From Candidatus Nealsoniibacteriota bacterium (lineage in GTDB: Bacteria; Patescibacteriota; Minisyncoccia; Minisyncoccales; PWPS01), in NCBI GenBank assembly GCA_003555075.1, contig PWHW01000002.1, positions 160,210 through 209,837 on the forward strand: DNA of 49,628 nucleotides, written 5' to 3'. Under the pieces are notes generated by a model. It searched no databases and was not told the origin of the DNA. It saw only the letters and a list, made by a program, of their open reading frames with translations. Both the position numbers and the translations under genes were made by a program. Shown one piece after another: positions 8,484-17,238 of this stretch (positions are counted from its first letter, which is position 1; each line of letters opens with the position of its first letter).

Positions 8484-9022
8484 GGATCATACATCGTAAT
8501 GGGAGAAAGATAAGAATAAGAAGTATTTCAAGGAACGACCTCAATAAGGTGGATAAGTTCTTGGATTTTGTCAATTCATTGGTTGACGAAAATGCAATGA
8601 TCTTTATGAAGTACAAAAAGACTTTTGCCGAGGAAAAGAGTTGGCTTTGGGAGAAAATAAAAAGCGTTGAACGAAGTGAGGAGGTGGCGCTGATAGCGGA
8701 AGGCGAAAATGAAATCGTGGGAATCACAAGCATTTCTTCACACACGGAAACGGAGGATCATGTCGGCGAGCTTAGCATTGCAATAAAAGATGGATATAGA
8801 GGATTTGGATTAGGAGGGGAGTTAACAAAAGAAATCTTAAAAGAAGCAAAGGAAAGATTGAAGGTTACCCCGAAAGTTGTAAGGTTGAGTGTTTTTTCAA
8901 ATAACGACCCTGCTATAAAACTCTATGAGAAAATGGGATTCAAAGTGGTTGCCAAGATACCGAAGCAGATCCAGTATGAAGGGCGCCTATTGGATGAAGT
9001 GGTTATGATGAAGGAGTTGTGA
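8480..9022 (+). CDS. GNAT-family N-acetyltransferase
   Basis: ELSIAIKDGYRGFGLGGELTKEIL...LSVFSNNDPAIKLYEKMGFKVV. Confidence 0.9.
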   Translation: MRIIHRNGRKIRIRSISRNDLNKVDKFLDFVNSLVDENAMIFMKYKKTFAEEKSWLWEKIKSVERSEEVALIAEGENEIVGITSISSHTETEDHVGELSIAIKDGYRGFGLGGELTKEILKEAKERLKVTPKVVRLSVFSNNDPAIKLYEKMGFKVVAKIPKQIQYEGRLLDEVVMMKEL

Positions 9023-9062
9023 GCGTGAAAAATGACAAATTCTTTGATATTCTAAAGAAAGA

Positions 9063-9578
9063 ATGGTGAAAAATATTTTCATAACCGGCTCCCCGGGAGT
9101 TGGGAAGACCACCCTGATAAGAAGAATAATTGATAGTGGAAGCTTGAGGAAAGCAAAGGGTTTTTATACTCAAGAAATACGTGAAAATGGCGAACGTAAG
9201 GGATTTAAGGTAGTTGACCTAAAGGGGAGGGAGGGGGTGCTTGCGCACATAAATATTGGTGGCCATCACAAAGTGGGAAAGTATAAAGTTGACACCAAAG
9301 CCTTGGAAGAAGTTGGCATTAAGGCGATAAAGGAGGGGTTAAACGAGGGAGCAACAATCATAGTGGATGAGGTGGGTCCTATGGAGCTTTGCTCCGAGAG
9401 TTTCAGGAAAACGATTCTTGAGGTCTTGGATAGCGAAAATAAGGTTATTGGTACAATAAAACTTTCCAAGGATAGGTTTTTGGAAAGTATAAAAAACAGG
9501 GAGGATACCAAGATATTTCACCTTGAAAAAAACAACTTCGAAGATTTAAAATGGGAGATAATGATGGATTATTTGTGA
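9063..9578 (+). CDS. THEP1-family nucleoside-triphosphatase
   Basis: Walker A GSPGVGKTTL, KGFYTQEIRENGERKGFKV, Walker B IIVDEVGPMEL. Confidence 0.88.
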   Translation: MVKNIFITGSPGVGKTTLIRRIIDSGSLRKAKGFYTQEIRENGERKGFKVVDLKGREGVLAHINIGGHHKVGKYKVDTKALEEVGIKAIKEGLNEGATIIVDEVGPMELCSESFRKTILEVLDSENKVIGTIKLSKDRFLESIKNREDTKIFHLEKNNFEDLKWEIMMDYL

Positions 9579-9595
9579 TTGCGAGCACAACGCTT

Positions 9596-9668
9596 GCGGC
9601 GGTAGCTCAGTTGGTAGAGCATCTGCTTCCCAAGCAGAAGATCGCGGGTTCGAGCCCCGTCCGCCGCT
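9596..9668 (+). tRNA. tRNA-Gly (anticodon CCC)
   Basis: Cloverleaf GCGGCGG..CCGCCGC acceptor, D arm GCTC/GAGC, anticodon loop TTCCCAA, T arm CGGGTTCGAGCCCCG, discriminator T; 3' CCA not encoded. Confidence 0.95.
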
Positions 9669-9711
9669 CAATGCTTTAATTTTATTCTCATCTTATTTAC
9701 TCTGATAAAAA

Positions 9712-9936
9712 ATGAAGATTTTTGTTACCGTTAAGTGCAACGCAAGGAAGGAGATCGTTGAAAGGATCGACGAAGATCATTTTAAAATTTCGGTAAAGGA
9801 GTCGCCTCTCAAAGGAAGAGCTAATGATGCAGTAAAAAAACTTTTAGCAAAACACATTGATATCTTGCCCGATCATCTAAAGATCGTTTCGGGGAAAAGT
9901 TCTTCCAAAAAAGTGATTAAAACAATCAGTAGGTAA
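9712..9936 (+). CDS. DUF167 / YggU-family protein
   Basis: MKIFVTVKCNARKEIVERI...SPLKGRANDAVKKLLAKHI...IVSGKSSSKKVI. Confidence 0.88.
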   Translation: MKIFVTVKCNARKEIVERIDEDHFKISVKESPLKGRANDAVKKLLAKHIDILPDHLKIVSGKSSSKKVIKTISR

Positions 9937-9950
9937 ATTATCAAAAAGAA

Positions 9951-9977
9951 AAAAGGAGGTTTACTAGCCCTCCTTTA
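9951..9977. terminator. Bidirectional intrinsic terminator
   Basis: AAAGGAGG/CCTCCTTT dyad flanked by A and T runs between convergent genes. Confidence 0.65.
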
Positions 9978-10164
9978 TATGTTGCTTTAACATTGATTTT
10001 AGATCTTCTAAATTCTCTTCTTTTCTTTTCTCGATCCTTTTCCACATTTCCGTACAATCTTGGCATTGATCGGCATCATTCTTGTATTTTCCCTTTATCC
10101 TCCACAAACTTTTGTGCTCTTCAATAAGTTGATTTGTTAAATTATACAGATGGTCGTCAAACAT
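9964..10164 (-). CDS. Small conserved protein of unknown function
   Basis: 66-aa ORF MFDDHLYNLTNQLIEEHKSLWRIKGKYKNDADQCQDCTEMWKRIEKRKEENL with CxxC. Confidence 0.65.
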   Translation of the reverse strand: MFDDHLYNLTNQLIEEHKSLWRIKGKYKNDADQCQDCTEMWKRIEKRKEENLEDLKSMLKQHIKEG

Positions 10165-10274
10165 TTTAATAAAAGCTTGATTTATAGACAGACCTTTTAA
10201 ATGATCCCAAAAGTTATATGATTTTTTTGCTTTCTGTTATAATATAATTGTTAGAAAAATAAATAAAGAGGAAA

Positions 10275-10685
10275 ATGAAAAAATTGAAAAAAAGCGAAAA
10301 AAACAAGGTTCTTGCTGGAATATTCGGGGGGATCGGGGAGTATTTCAACGTGGATCCCGTATTACTTAGATTACTGGGTCTTTTGCTGTGTCTTGTAACG
10401 GGAATCATTCCATTCTTGGTTGTTTATATTATTGCTGCCATGATCGTGCCAAAAGAAGAGGGTAAAGAAAAAGAGGCAACCTCTCTTTTAAGAAAATGGT
10501 GGTTCTGGGTCATTGTTGTGATCATTTTATTCTTGTTCGTGTTGCCAGTAATTGCTCTTCTCGGGCTTGGGCACAAAATGGTGGAAACAGGAGGTCCGAC
10601 GAAGATAGAAGAGCAGGTGGAATACTATCATGATGATGTAAAAGAATTGATCACAAAGGAAGAAGAATCTTTATTAGAAGAGTAA
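10275..10685 (+). CDS. PspC domain membrane protein
   Basis: NKVLAGIFGGIGEYFNVDPVLLRLLGLLLCLVTGIIPFLVVYIIAAMIVPKEE. Confidence 0.9.
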   Translation: MKKLKKSEKNKVLAGIFGGIGEYFNVDPVLLRLLGLLLCLVTGIIPFLVVYIIAAMIVPKEEGKEKEATSLLRKWWFWVIVVIILFLFVLPVIALLGLGHKMVETGGPTKIEEQVEYYHDDVKELITKEEESLLEE

Positions 10686-10698
10686 TTTATATTGTTTT

Positions 10699-11526
10699 AT
10701 GAAGAAGGTGCCGTTGAATCCAAAAAAGAAAGAAGTAAAGGACAGTACTATGGTTGCTATCATAATAGGACTTCTTGTCGTAATGGTCGTTTTGGGCTTC
10801 TTCATTTTCAGGTTTCCCAAGGAAGAGGAAAGAAGGGCAGGTGAAGAGAGGGTGGCATCGGAGGATAAAGAGAATAATGATGAAGAAATATCTTTTGATG
10901 AAAGAAAAGAAAAGGTTTTAAGTGACTTTATCGGGAAGATGCACGAAAGCAACCCCCTTGATGAGGATAATCTTTATAACAAAGAAGGTTTCAACTCTAC
11001 TACTCTAATATTGTCAGTAGCAGCCAAGGCCAATTCCGAGGATGAGGATCCGCGAGAAGAAATGAAGCATGTAAATTATCACCCTCCCGGGGAAGTGAGT
11101 TATGAGAACAGGTTGCATTTTTCAAGCTACAGGAACGAGGTTTCCGACTATTTTGAAGATATAACAAAAGAGGTGGGAGGCGATCATGTGAGCAAAAAGA
11201 GTGTTGTACTGAATAAGGAGTATGAAGAAGGGGAACGACTTATTGATATTGATTGGGAAAAGGATATGGATCTTTACTATGTTCCCTCCGAGTACGTAAT
11301 TGATGTAATGAGAGATCTTCCCACGTTTGTTGGAGCAATGTTCATTAAAGAAGGAGATGATGTTATCGGGCTTGACGTAAGAAGTGAAGGAATTGTTGTA
11401 GAGCAAAGCGATATTGTTCATGCATCAAGCAAAGAAGGGAAGGTTGTAAGAGGAAGTTTTCTAGATCACATAGATGAGGCGGATTTCCATGGCGTTATCT
11501 TCTTTGAGTTCAATGAAGTGAAGTAA
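10699..11526 (+). CDS. DUF1460-like membrane-anchored protein, catalytic residues substituted (probable pseudoenzyme)
   Basis: Paralog of the next gene; FNSTT replaces FDCTS and VRSEG replaces ITHEG. Confidence 0.7.
   Translation: MKKVPLNPKKKEVKDSTMVAIIIGLLVVMVVLGFFIFRFPKEEERRAGEERVASEDKENNDEEISFDERKEKVLSDFIGKMHESNPLDEDNLYNKEGFNSTTLILSVAAKANSEDEDPREEMKHVNYHPPGEVSYENRLHFSSYRNEVSDYFEDITKEVGGDHVSKKSVVLNKEYEEGERLIDIDWEKDMDLYYVPSEYVIDVMRDLPTFVGAMFIKEGDDVIGLDVRSEGIVVEQSDIVHASSKEGKVVRGSFLDHIDEADFHGVIFFEFNEVK
11087..11147 (+). repeat. 61-bp direct repeat, copy 1
   Basis: Identical to 11869-11929 (CCGGGGAAGTGAGTTATGAGAACAGG...AGGTTTCCGA). Confidence 0.95.
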
Positions 11527-11528
11527 AC

Positions 11529-12302
11529 ATGAAGAGATTTTCACTTATTATATCGGGATCTCTTGTTATTCTTGTTTTTCTTGTGATCCTAGCTCTGCTT
11601 ATTTCAAGAGAGGAAAAGACGATGCAAGAAGAGATCAGTTCTGCGGAAAAAGAGGAAGAGAAGATAGAGAGAGAAGAAAGTATAAAGAGCATCGCTTATG
11701 AATTAAAAGGTTCTCCTTATGAACTTGGTCCTATCGGGGAAGAGAAAGGAGAAAAATTGGTGAGAAAAGATGCTTTTGATTGTACTTCCTTTGTGCTTAC
11801 AGTAGCAGCATTATATGCAAACAAAGAAGAGGTGAAAGAAGAAATGAAGCATATAAATTACCATCCTTCCGGGGAAGTGAGTTATGAGAACAGGTTGCAT
11901 TTTTCAAGCTACAGGAACGAGGTTTCCGATCGTTTCGCGGACATAACAGAGAAGGTGGGGGGAAACTTTGTGGTCACGGAAGAGGTTCTGTTAAACAAAC
12001 ATGTTCCCGGTCAAGGGAGAGTTATTGATATTGATTGGGAGAAGAAGTTTGATCTGAGCTATATTCCCGAAGAACATGTCTTACAGATCCTTGATGATCT
12101 TCCGGAAGAAGTAGGTGTGGGTTTTGTCGGTGAGGAATCTTTCCAAAAGGGTCTTGATATAACTCATGAAGGTTTTGTTTTTGGAGGAGAAATTCTTGTT
12201 CATGCTTCGGCAAAAAGAGGCGAGGTGTCGGAGGAAATGTTCTTGGATTATTTATCGGATGAAAAGCACAAAGGGGTTATCTTTTATAAGGTTGAAAGCT
12301 AA
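11529..12302 (+). CDS. DUF1460-like (NlpC/P60 superfamily-like) membrane-anchored amidase/peptidase
   Basis: DAFDCTSFVLTVAAL, GEVSYENRLHFSS, DITHEGFV, ILVHAS. Confidence 0.7.
   Translation: MKRFSLIISGSLVILVFLVILALLISREEKTMQEEISSAEKEEEKIEREESIKSIAYELKGSPYELGPIGEEKGEKLVRKDAFDCTSFVLTVAALYANKEEVKEEMKHINYHPSGEVSYENRLHFSSYRNEVSDRFADITEKVGGNFVVTEEVLLNKHVPGQGRVIDIDWEKKFDLSYIPEEHVLQILDDLPEEVGVGFVGEESFQKGLDITHEGFVFGGEILVHASAKRGEVSEEMFLDYLSDEKHKGVIFYKVES
11869..11929 (+). repeat. 61-bp direct repeat, copy 2
   Basis: Identical to 11087-11147. Confidence 0.95.
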
Positions 12303-12351
12303 GGAATATTGTATTATTATTAAGTTACTATCAATATAAAAAGATAAGATC

Positions 12352-12924
12352 ATGAAAAAAACGATCAACAACCTTACAAAAGCTTTTATTGGGGAAAGTC
12401 AGGCAAGGAATAGATATACTTTTTATGCAAGTGTTGCCAAAAAAGAAGGTTATGAGAAGATAGCGGAGATCTTCAATGTGACTGCGGAGCAGGAAAAACA
12501 ACACGCAAAGTGGCTTTTTAGGCACTTGCAAGAGATAAAAGGAAATATGGATGAGGTGGAAGTGGAAGCCGATGCCCCGCTTGTTTTTGGAGATACGAAG
12601 GAAAATCTGAGATCGGCAATAAAGGGGGAGAACTATGAACACACCGACATGTATCCCGAATTTGCAAAAGTGGCCAGAGAAGAGGGTTATGAGAAAATAG
12701 CAAATAGATTGGAGGCTATTGCAAAAGCGGAAGAGCACCACGAAGAAAGATATTCCAAGTTACTTGAGAACCTTGAAAATGAAACGCTCTTCAAAAAAGA
12801 AGAGAAGGTGTGGTGGGTTTGTCGCGAGTGTGGTTACTATTTGTTATCCACTGAGCCTCCGGAAAAATGTCCATCTTGTGATCATCCAAAGGGATTCTAT
12901 GAGGTAAAGTGCGAAGAATATTGA
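12352..12924 (+). CDS. Rubrerythrin
   Basis: Ferritin-like [31 protein letters not shown]...[10 protein letters not shown]-terminal rubredoxin [10 protein letters not shown]...[11 protein letters not shown]. Confidence 0.95.
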   Translation: MKKTINNLTKAFIGESQARNRYTFYASVAKKEGYEKIAEIFNVTAEQEKQHAKWLFRHLQEIKGNMDEVEVEADAPLVFGDTKENLRSAIKGENYEHTDMYPEFAKVAREEGYEKIANRLEAIAKAEEHHEERYSKLLENLENETLFKKEEKVWWVCRECGYYLLSTEPPEKCPSCDHPKGFYEVKCEEY

Positions 12925-12945
12925 TCAAAGAGTGCTACTAAAACC

Positions 12946-12975
12946 AAAAAAGAAGGGTTTTAAATCCCTTCTTTT
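12946..12975. terminator. Bidirectional intrinsic terminator
   Basis: AAAAGAAGGG/CCCTTCTTTT dyad between convergent genes. Confidence 0.7.
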
Positions 12976-13850
12976 ATTTTATCTATTATAGAGAACATGT
13001 CTGCTTCTCTATTCTCTGAGTGAAGAATGACTATTCCGACAGGTTTTTCGTTTATGTTAAATATTGCGGTAGAGGTTTGCTTTGCTTGAGGAAGATAACC
13101 GTTCTTTCCTCCCATGTAATTGGATAAATGGTAGAAACGATTGGTGTTCATGAATTTGAGAAGTCTTCCTTCTTCATTAGGGAGCCAAAAGTCATTATCT
13201 CTACTTATTTCTAAAAGTTCGGGGTGTTCTTTGTGAACATAAGAAATGAGTTTTGCGAGATCTCCGGCAGTGGAACGATTATTTGGATTCAAACCATGAC
13301 TATCGACAAAATGGGTGTGATGCATGCCCAAATCTCTTGCTTTTTTGTTCATAAGATCAACGAATCGATCCTTTCCTTTAAAATACGACAAAGCATTCGC
13401 GGCATCGTTGGTCGATTGGATAAGAGAAGCTTTTAATAAATTTTCGGCGGTTACCTCAAGACCCTTAAATAAGGCCGGACTATGTCCGTGAGTATCCAAC
13501 ATTTTTTCCGAGAGCACAATCTTTTCGTTTTTTTCCATATTTTCCGCGACGATCACCCCGGTCATCATTTTGGTCACCGATGCTACGGGATAGGAGTGTT
13601 GGGGATTCTTTTCTATTATCACGGAACCTTCCTCCAAATCCATTGCCAAATAAGAGGAAGCGGTTATATCATCTCGGGAATTCATGTTTTCTATGAGTTG
13701 CTTCAAAACGGAGATCTCACGTTTTACTATCTCCAATTGCTGGATCAATCTATCCCGGTTCCAATTCGATATAGATGATCCTTCAGCAATAAAGGGAGTG
13801 AAAAGAAGAACTGCGGAGAGAATAGGGAATAAAAAGGAAAATTTTTTCAT
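12960..13850 (-). CDS. D-alanyl-D-alanine carboxypeptidase-like (S11 family)
   Basis: SVTKMMTG (SxxK), STNDAAN (SxN), GGKNGY in KTG-box position; signal peptide. Confidence 0.88.
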   Translation of the reverse strand: MKKFSFLFPILSAVLLFTPFIAEGSSISNWNRDRLIQQLEIVKREISVLKQLIENMNSRDDITASSYLAMDLEEGSVIIEKNPQHSYPVASVTKMMTGVIVAENMEKNEKIVLSEKMLDTHGHSPALFKGLEVTAENLLKASLIQSTNDAANALSYFKGKDRFVDLMNKKARDLGMHHTHFVDSHGLNPNNRSTAGDLAKLISYVHKEHPELLEISRDNDFWLPNEEGRLLKFMNTNRFYHLSNYMGGKNGYLPQAKQTSTAIFNINEKPVGIVILHSENREADMFSIIDKIKEGI

Positions 13851-13921
13851 ATCACAAAAACTTAATGTTTATCTGTTAGTTATAATTATATTAAGTATCA
13901 AAAACAAAGCAAGTAAAGAGA

Positions 13922-15043
13922 TCACGTAAAAACTCTTTTAATGCGGGGATTAAGGCAAGTTATTATTTCGTAGGTCGATGTTCCCGCAAGAAAAGAAAGA
14001 TCGTCCGCGGCTATTTCTTCTTCTCCTTCTTTTCCTATGAGAGTGACTTCGTCTCCAATTTTTACATCTTTTATATCGGTAATATCTACAAGCGTCATGT
14101 CCATGCAAACCCTTCCGAGGACCTTTGCTTTTTCCCCTCTTATTATTACTTCTCCTATACTTGAAAGAGAGAGGGGGAATCCATGCCAATAACCAATAGG
14201 GAGTATGGCCACCCTAGAGGGCCGATCCAATCTCTCGGTCATGTCGTAACCGACAAAACTTCCCTCGGGAAGTTCTTTTACTTGACTTATTATTGTTTTC
14301 CAAGAAAGAACCGGTTTTAGTGATAATTTGTTTTTGAAGGCAGCTTTGGTCTCCTTTGACGGCCATAATCCATACACTCCTATTCCCACTCTAACCATGT
14401 CAAAATGAGATTCCGGAAATATGATGGTACCTGAGGTGGCTGCGGCATGCTTTGTAAGATTTTGAAAACCCTCTTTTTCCATTACATCGGTCGCTTTTTT
14501 AAAATCACCTATTTGTCCCATGGTCACAGCTCTGAAGGAAGGATTCTTTGCGGAAGCAAAATGGGTGTAAATTCCTTCCGTGACAATTTTGTCCTTTAAC
14601 CTTTTTAGTGTTCTAATAACTTCTGGTATCTCGGAGACAAAGAATCCTTGCCGATGCATCCCCGTGTCAATCTTCAAATGGATCTTTATTTTATTTTTCC
14701 CGGATTTGATGTTTTGAAGATTTTCCAAGGTGGGGAAGTCGGCTATTGTTAAAGAGATATTATTTGAAGCTGCATACTCTACATCATCTTTTAGAGTGTA
14801 CCCCAATACCAAGATGGGCTTTTTGACCCCCTTTTCTCTCAAGGTCTTCCCTTCTATGATAGAATCCACGGCCAAAAGATCGATATCCATACTCTCCGCT
14901 TCCAAGGAAAAATCTATCAAGTTGTGACCGTAAGCATTTGATTTTACTACTGCCGCAAGAAGGCGATCGGGACCGATCAAGCTCCTGAATACCTTGCAGT
15001 TGTGTTCAATATTTTCTTTTTTAACCTCTATCCATGTACGCAT
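13922..15043 (-). CDS. alr: Alanine racemase
   Basis: AAVVKSNAYGHN PLP lysine motif, KIDTGMHRQGF, MVRVGIGVYGL, GRVCMDMTLVDIT. Confidence 0.95.
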   Translation of the reverse strand: MRTWIEVKKENIEHNCKVFRSLIGPDRLLAAVVKSNAYGHNLIDFSLEAESMDIDLLAVDSIIEGKTLREKGVKKPILVLGYTLKDDVEYAASNNISLTIADFPTLENLQNIKSGKNKIKIHLKIDTGMHRQGFFVSEIPEVIRTLKRLKDKIVTEGIYTHFASAKNPSFRAVTMGQIGDFKKATDVMEKEGFQNLTKHAAATSGTIIFPESHFDMVRVGIGVYGLWPSKETKAAFKNKLSLKPVLSWKTIISQVKELPEGSFVGYDMTERLDRPSRVAILPIGYWHGFPLSLSSIGEVIIRGEKAKVLGRVCMDMTLVDITDIKDVKIGDEVTLIGKEGEEEIAADDLSFLAGTSTYEIITCLNPRIKRVFT

Positions 15044-15083
15044 TTTAAAGGATTATATACCATAAATAAGCTTTTTGAAAGAA

Positions 15084-15114
15084 AAAGTCACTCTTTTTAG
15101 AGAGCGACTTTTTA
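15084..15114 (-). terminator. Intrinsic terminator-like hairpin
   Basis: AAAGTCACTCT/AGAGCGACTTT dyad with T tract. Confidence 0.5.
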
Positions 15115-15121
15115 TTGTTTC

Positions 15122-15892
15122 TTACTCCCATGGCCAATTAATACCTTTCCAATGCAAATATCCCGGCGGGATCGATTCCAGCTTGGAGAGAAGGTCTTCA
15201 AATCCGTAGCTTTCCTTAACTTTATTTATATAATCATGTTCATTCAGTTTTCGGGGAGTTCTACTCAGTCTTGTCTTTTGGAGTTCATCGGACCTGTGAA
15301 GAGGATCCCAAAGGTGAAGCTCTCCATTGATGTTTTTCGTCATTCTTCTCATCGTGATCGCCTCTCCTTTTACTGCTCTTTCTCTTTGAGCAAAAGAAAG
15401 GTGGCGATCTCCTGAAGAAAGAAGAGAAAAAGAAGATATCTTAAGTCCCACGGCGATCGCGTTGAATCTTTGCCCTTTGAATCCGAAGCTGACAACGGTC
15501 ATTGTTTCGGGCCATTCCTTTTTCTTTTCATAAAAAGCAAGGCACGAGAATAAGACATTTTCAAAAGAATCTCTGGCAAAATTCTCACACACTATTTCCG
15601 GTAAAAAGAAAGAGTTTTCGTGGGAATTATTGCAGAAGATAGTATCAGAAAAGAGTCCGGGGTAACTTTCTTGAATGAAGTTTCTCATTCCTTGCGCTTC
15701 CGTTTTGGCGGTATTGAGGTGAGGTCTTGTTTGTCCTCCGCTAAGCACCAGAGTGGAATTGTTTTTCATTGTTGCCAACTTGATGCCCCAAAGAAGATGT
15801 TCCTCGTATGCACCTTCTTGTCCGGAATAACCGCCTTTCCACACGCCATCTTCCCATATCGCATGACCGGCAACCAAAATCAGATGAGCCAT
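15122..15892 (-). CDS. DUF218-like protein
   Basis: LILVAGHAIWEDG...LLWGIKLATMKNNSTLVLSGGQTRPHLNTAKTEAQGMRNF...VSFGFKGQRF; AAGGAGGG upstream of ATG. Confidence 0.65.
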   Translation of the reverse strand: MAHLILVAGHAIWEDGVWKGGYSGQEGAYEEHLLWGIKLATMKNNSTLVLSGGQTRPHLNTAKTEAQGMRNFIQESYPGLFSDTIFCNNSHENSFFLPEIVCENFARDSFENVLFSCLAFYEKKKEWPETMTVVSFGFKGQRFNAIAVGLKISSFSLLSSGDRHLSFAQRERAVKGEAITMRRMTKNINGELHLWDPLHRSDELQKTRLSRTPRKLNEHDYINKVKESYGFEDLLSKLESIPPGYLHWKGINWPWE

Positions 15893-16029
15893 AATACCCT
15901 CCTTTTTCTTAGATGTTAATGAGCTTACGTACCATTTTTATAGTACTTTTTTGATTTTTTGTCAAAGAACTTGAAAATTTTGCAAAAATAGTTATAATAA
16001 AAAATACTTGAAAAAAGGGGGTGAAAGAA

Positions 16030-16347
16030 TTGAGTGTACCTGGACCTTTTACAACCAGAAGGAGAAAAGGATCCCTTTACCACGAACCTCATCTTCCCAG
16101 GCAAAGAGATGATTTTACATTACGATATATAGCTTCATTCTGGAGTTCTTATATTAGCTTACCCATGACCGGAATAATGCTCATTGTGATGGGTCTTCTT
16201 CTTGCGGCATTTGAGGGAGCTCTCATCGAAATGATGAGGGCAGCTACCTTTGAGGTGGGAAGCGCATCATTTATTCCTCAAAAAATAATGTCATACACAG
16301 GAGCGGTCTTCGTAGCTAAAGGGTTCTATAATTTCTTAAACAGGTAA
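16030..16347 (+). CDS. Small membrane protein of unknown function
   Basis: Supplied ORF starts at GTG 16021; AAGGGGGTGA then TTG at 16030 is the better initiation context. TM segment MTGIMLIVMGLLLAAFEGALI. Confidence 0.6.
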   Translation: MSVPGPFTTRRRKGSLYHEPHLPRQRDDFTLRYIASFWSSYISLPMTGIMLIVMGLLLAAFEGALIEMMRAATFEVGSASFIPQKIMSYTGAVFVAKGFYNFLNR

Positions 16348-16361
16348 AAAGGGAATATTAA

Positions 16362-16386
16362 AGCCGCAATAATGCGGCTTTTTTTA
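16362..16386 (+). terminator. Rho-independent terminator
   Basis: AGCCGCA-ATAA-TGCGGCT followed by T run. Confidence 0.85.
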
Positions 16387-16413
16387 TTTTTCTTTTTTTG
16401 GTAAAATGAAAAA

Positions 16414-16743
16414 ATGCAGGATAACATAGAATTTGAAGATTTTAAGAAGATCGATATTCATATAGCGGAAGTGGTACAAGCGGAGAGAGTAGAAGGTTCT
16501 GAGAAACTACTTAAGGTGGAAGTGAAATTGAAGGACGAAAAAAGAGTTATTGTTGCGGGAATTGCTGATACTCATAGACCGGAAGATCTTGAGGGAGAGC
16601 AAGTAGTGGTGGTAAGCAATCTGAAGCCCAAAAAGATATTCGGCATAGAAAGCCAGGGCATGTTGCTCGCGGCCGAAGAAAACAAGGAAGCGATATTATT
16701 AAAACCCGAGAAAAAGGTTTCTTCGGGATCTAAGATACATTAA
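16414..16743 (+). CDS. tRNA-binding domain protein (MetRS C-terminal/CsaA-like)
   Basis: FKKIDIHIAEVVQAERVEGSEKLLKVEV...VAGIADTHRPEDLEGEQVVVVSNLKPKKIFGIESQGMLLAAE. Confidence 0.9.
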   Translation: MQDNIEFEDFKKIDIHIAEVVQAERVEGSEKLLKVEVKLKDEKRVIVAGIADTHRPEDLEGEQVVVVSNLKPKKIFGIESQGMLLAAEENKEAILLKPEKKVSSGSKIH

Positions 16744-16747
16744 GGGT

Positions 16748-17218
16748 ATGAGAAAAATAATAATTATTGTCCTGATCTCTTTTTTGGTAATCGGGGGATC
16801 GTTGTATTATTTTGCTTGGGAGAGACAACTTCCGGAACCTTTTCACGGATGGTTCTCCGATGAAGAGGTAGAAGTTCCGGAAGAAGAGGAAGAGATGACG
16901 GGGGAGCAAAAAAGGAATAAAGAAAGGGAAGAGCATTTGGAAGCAATAGCGGGGGCTATACTGTCTTATGCCGAAGACAACGAAGGAAGATACCCGGCTT
17001 GTATCACCGAAGGAGATGTTCCTCTCCCTCCGGAAGAAGAGGCGGGGGATCGTTTGAGAGTTTGCGGTGAATTGAGGGATTACTTGGGAGAATTGCCCGA
17101 TGATCCTTTGAGTAATGAGCATTATAGAATAGGTTGGTACAAGGATAATCCAAATAGGGTTATTATATGGTCCACGGCCGAAGAAGCTATTGAGGGTCAT
17201 ATTTGGGCCATTCGGTGA
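16748..17218 (+). CDS. Membrane-anchored pilin-C-terminal-like protein
   Basis: N-terminal TM; AIAGAILSYAEDNEGRYPAC...YLGELPDDPLSNEHYRIGWYKDNPNRVIIWSTAE resembles pseudopilin C-terminal region. Confidence 0.55.
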   Translation: MRKIIIIVLISFLVIGGSLYYFAWERQLPEPFHGWFSDEEVEVPEEEEEMTGEQKRNKEREEHLEAIAGAILSYAEDNEGRYPACITEGDVPLPPEEEAGDRLRVCGELRDYLGELPDDPLSNEHYRIGWYKDNPNRVIIWSTAEEAIEGHIWAIR

Positions 17219-17238
17219 TAAATTAAAAGCAAGTAACC

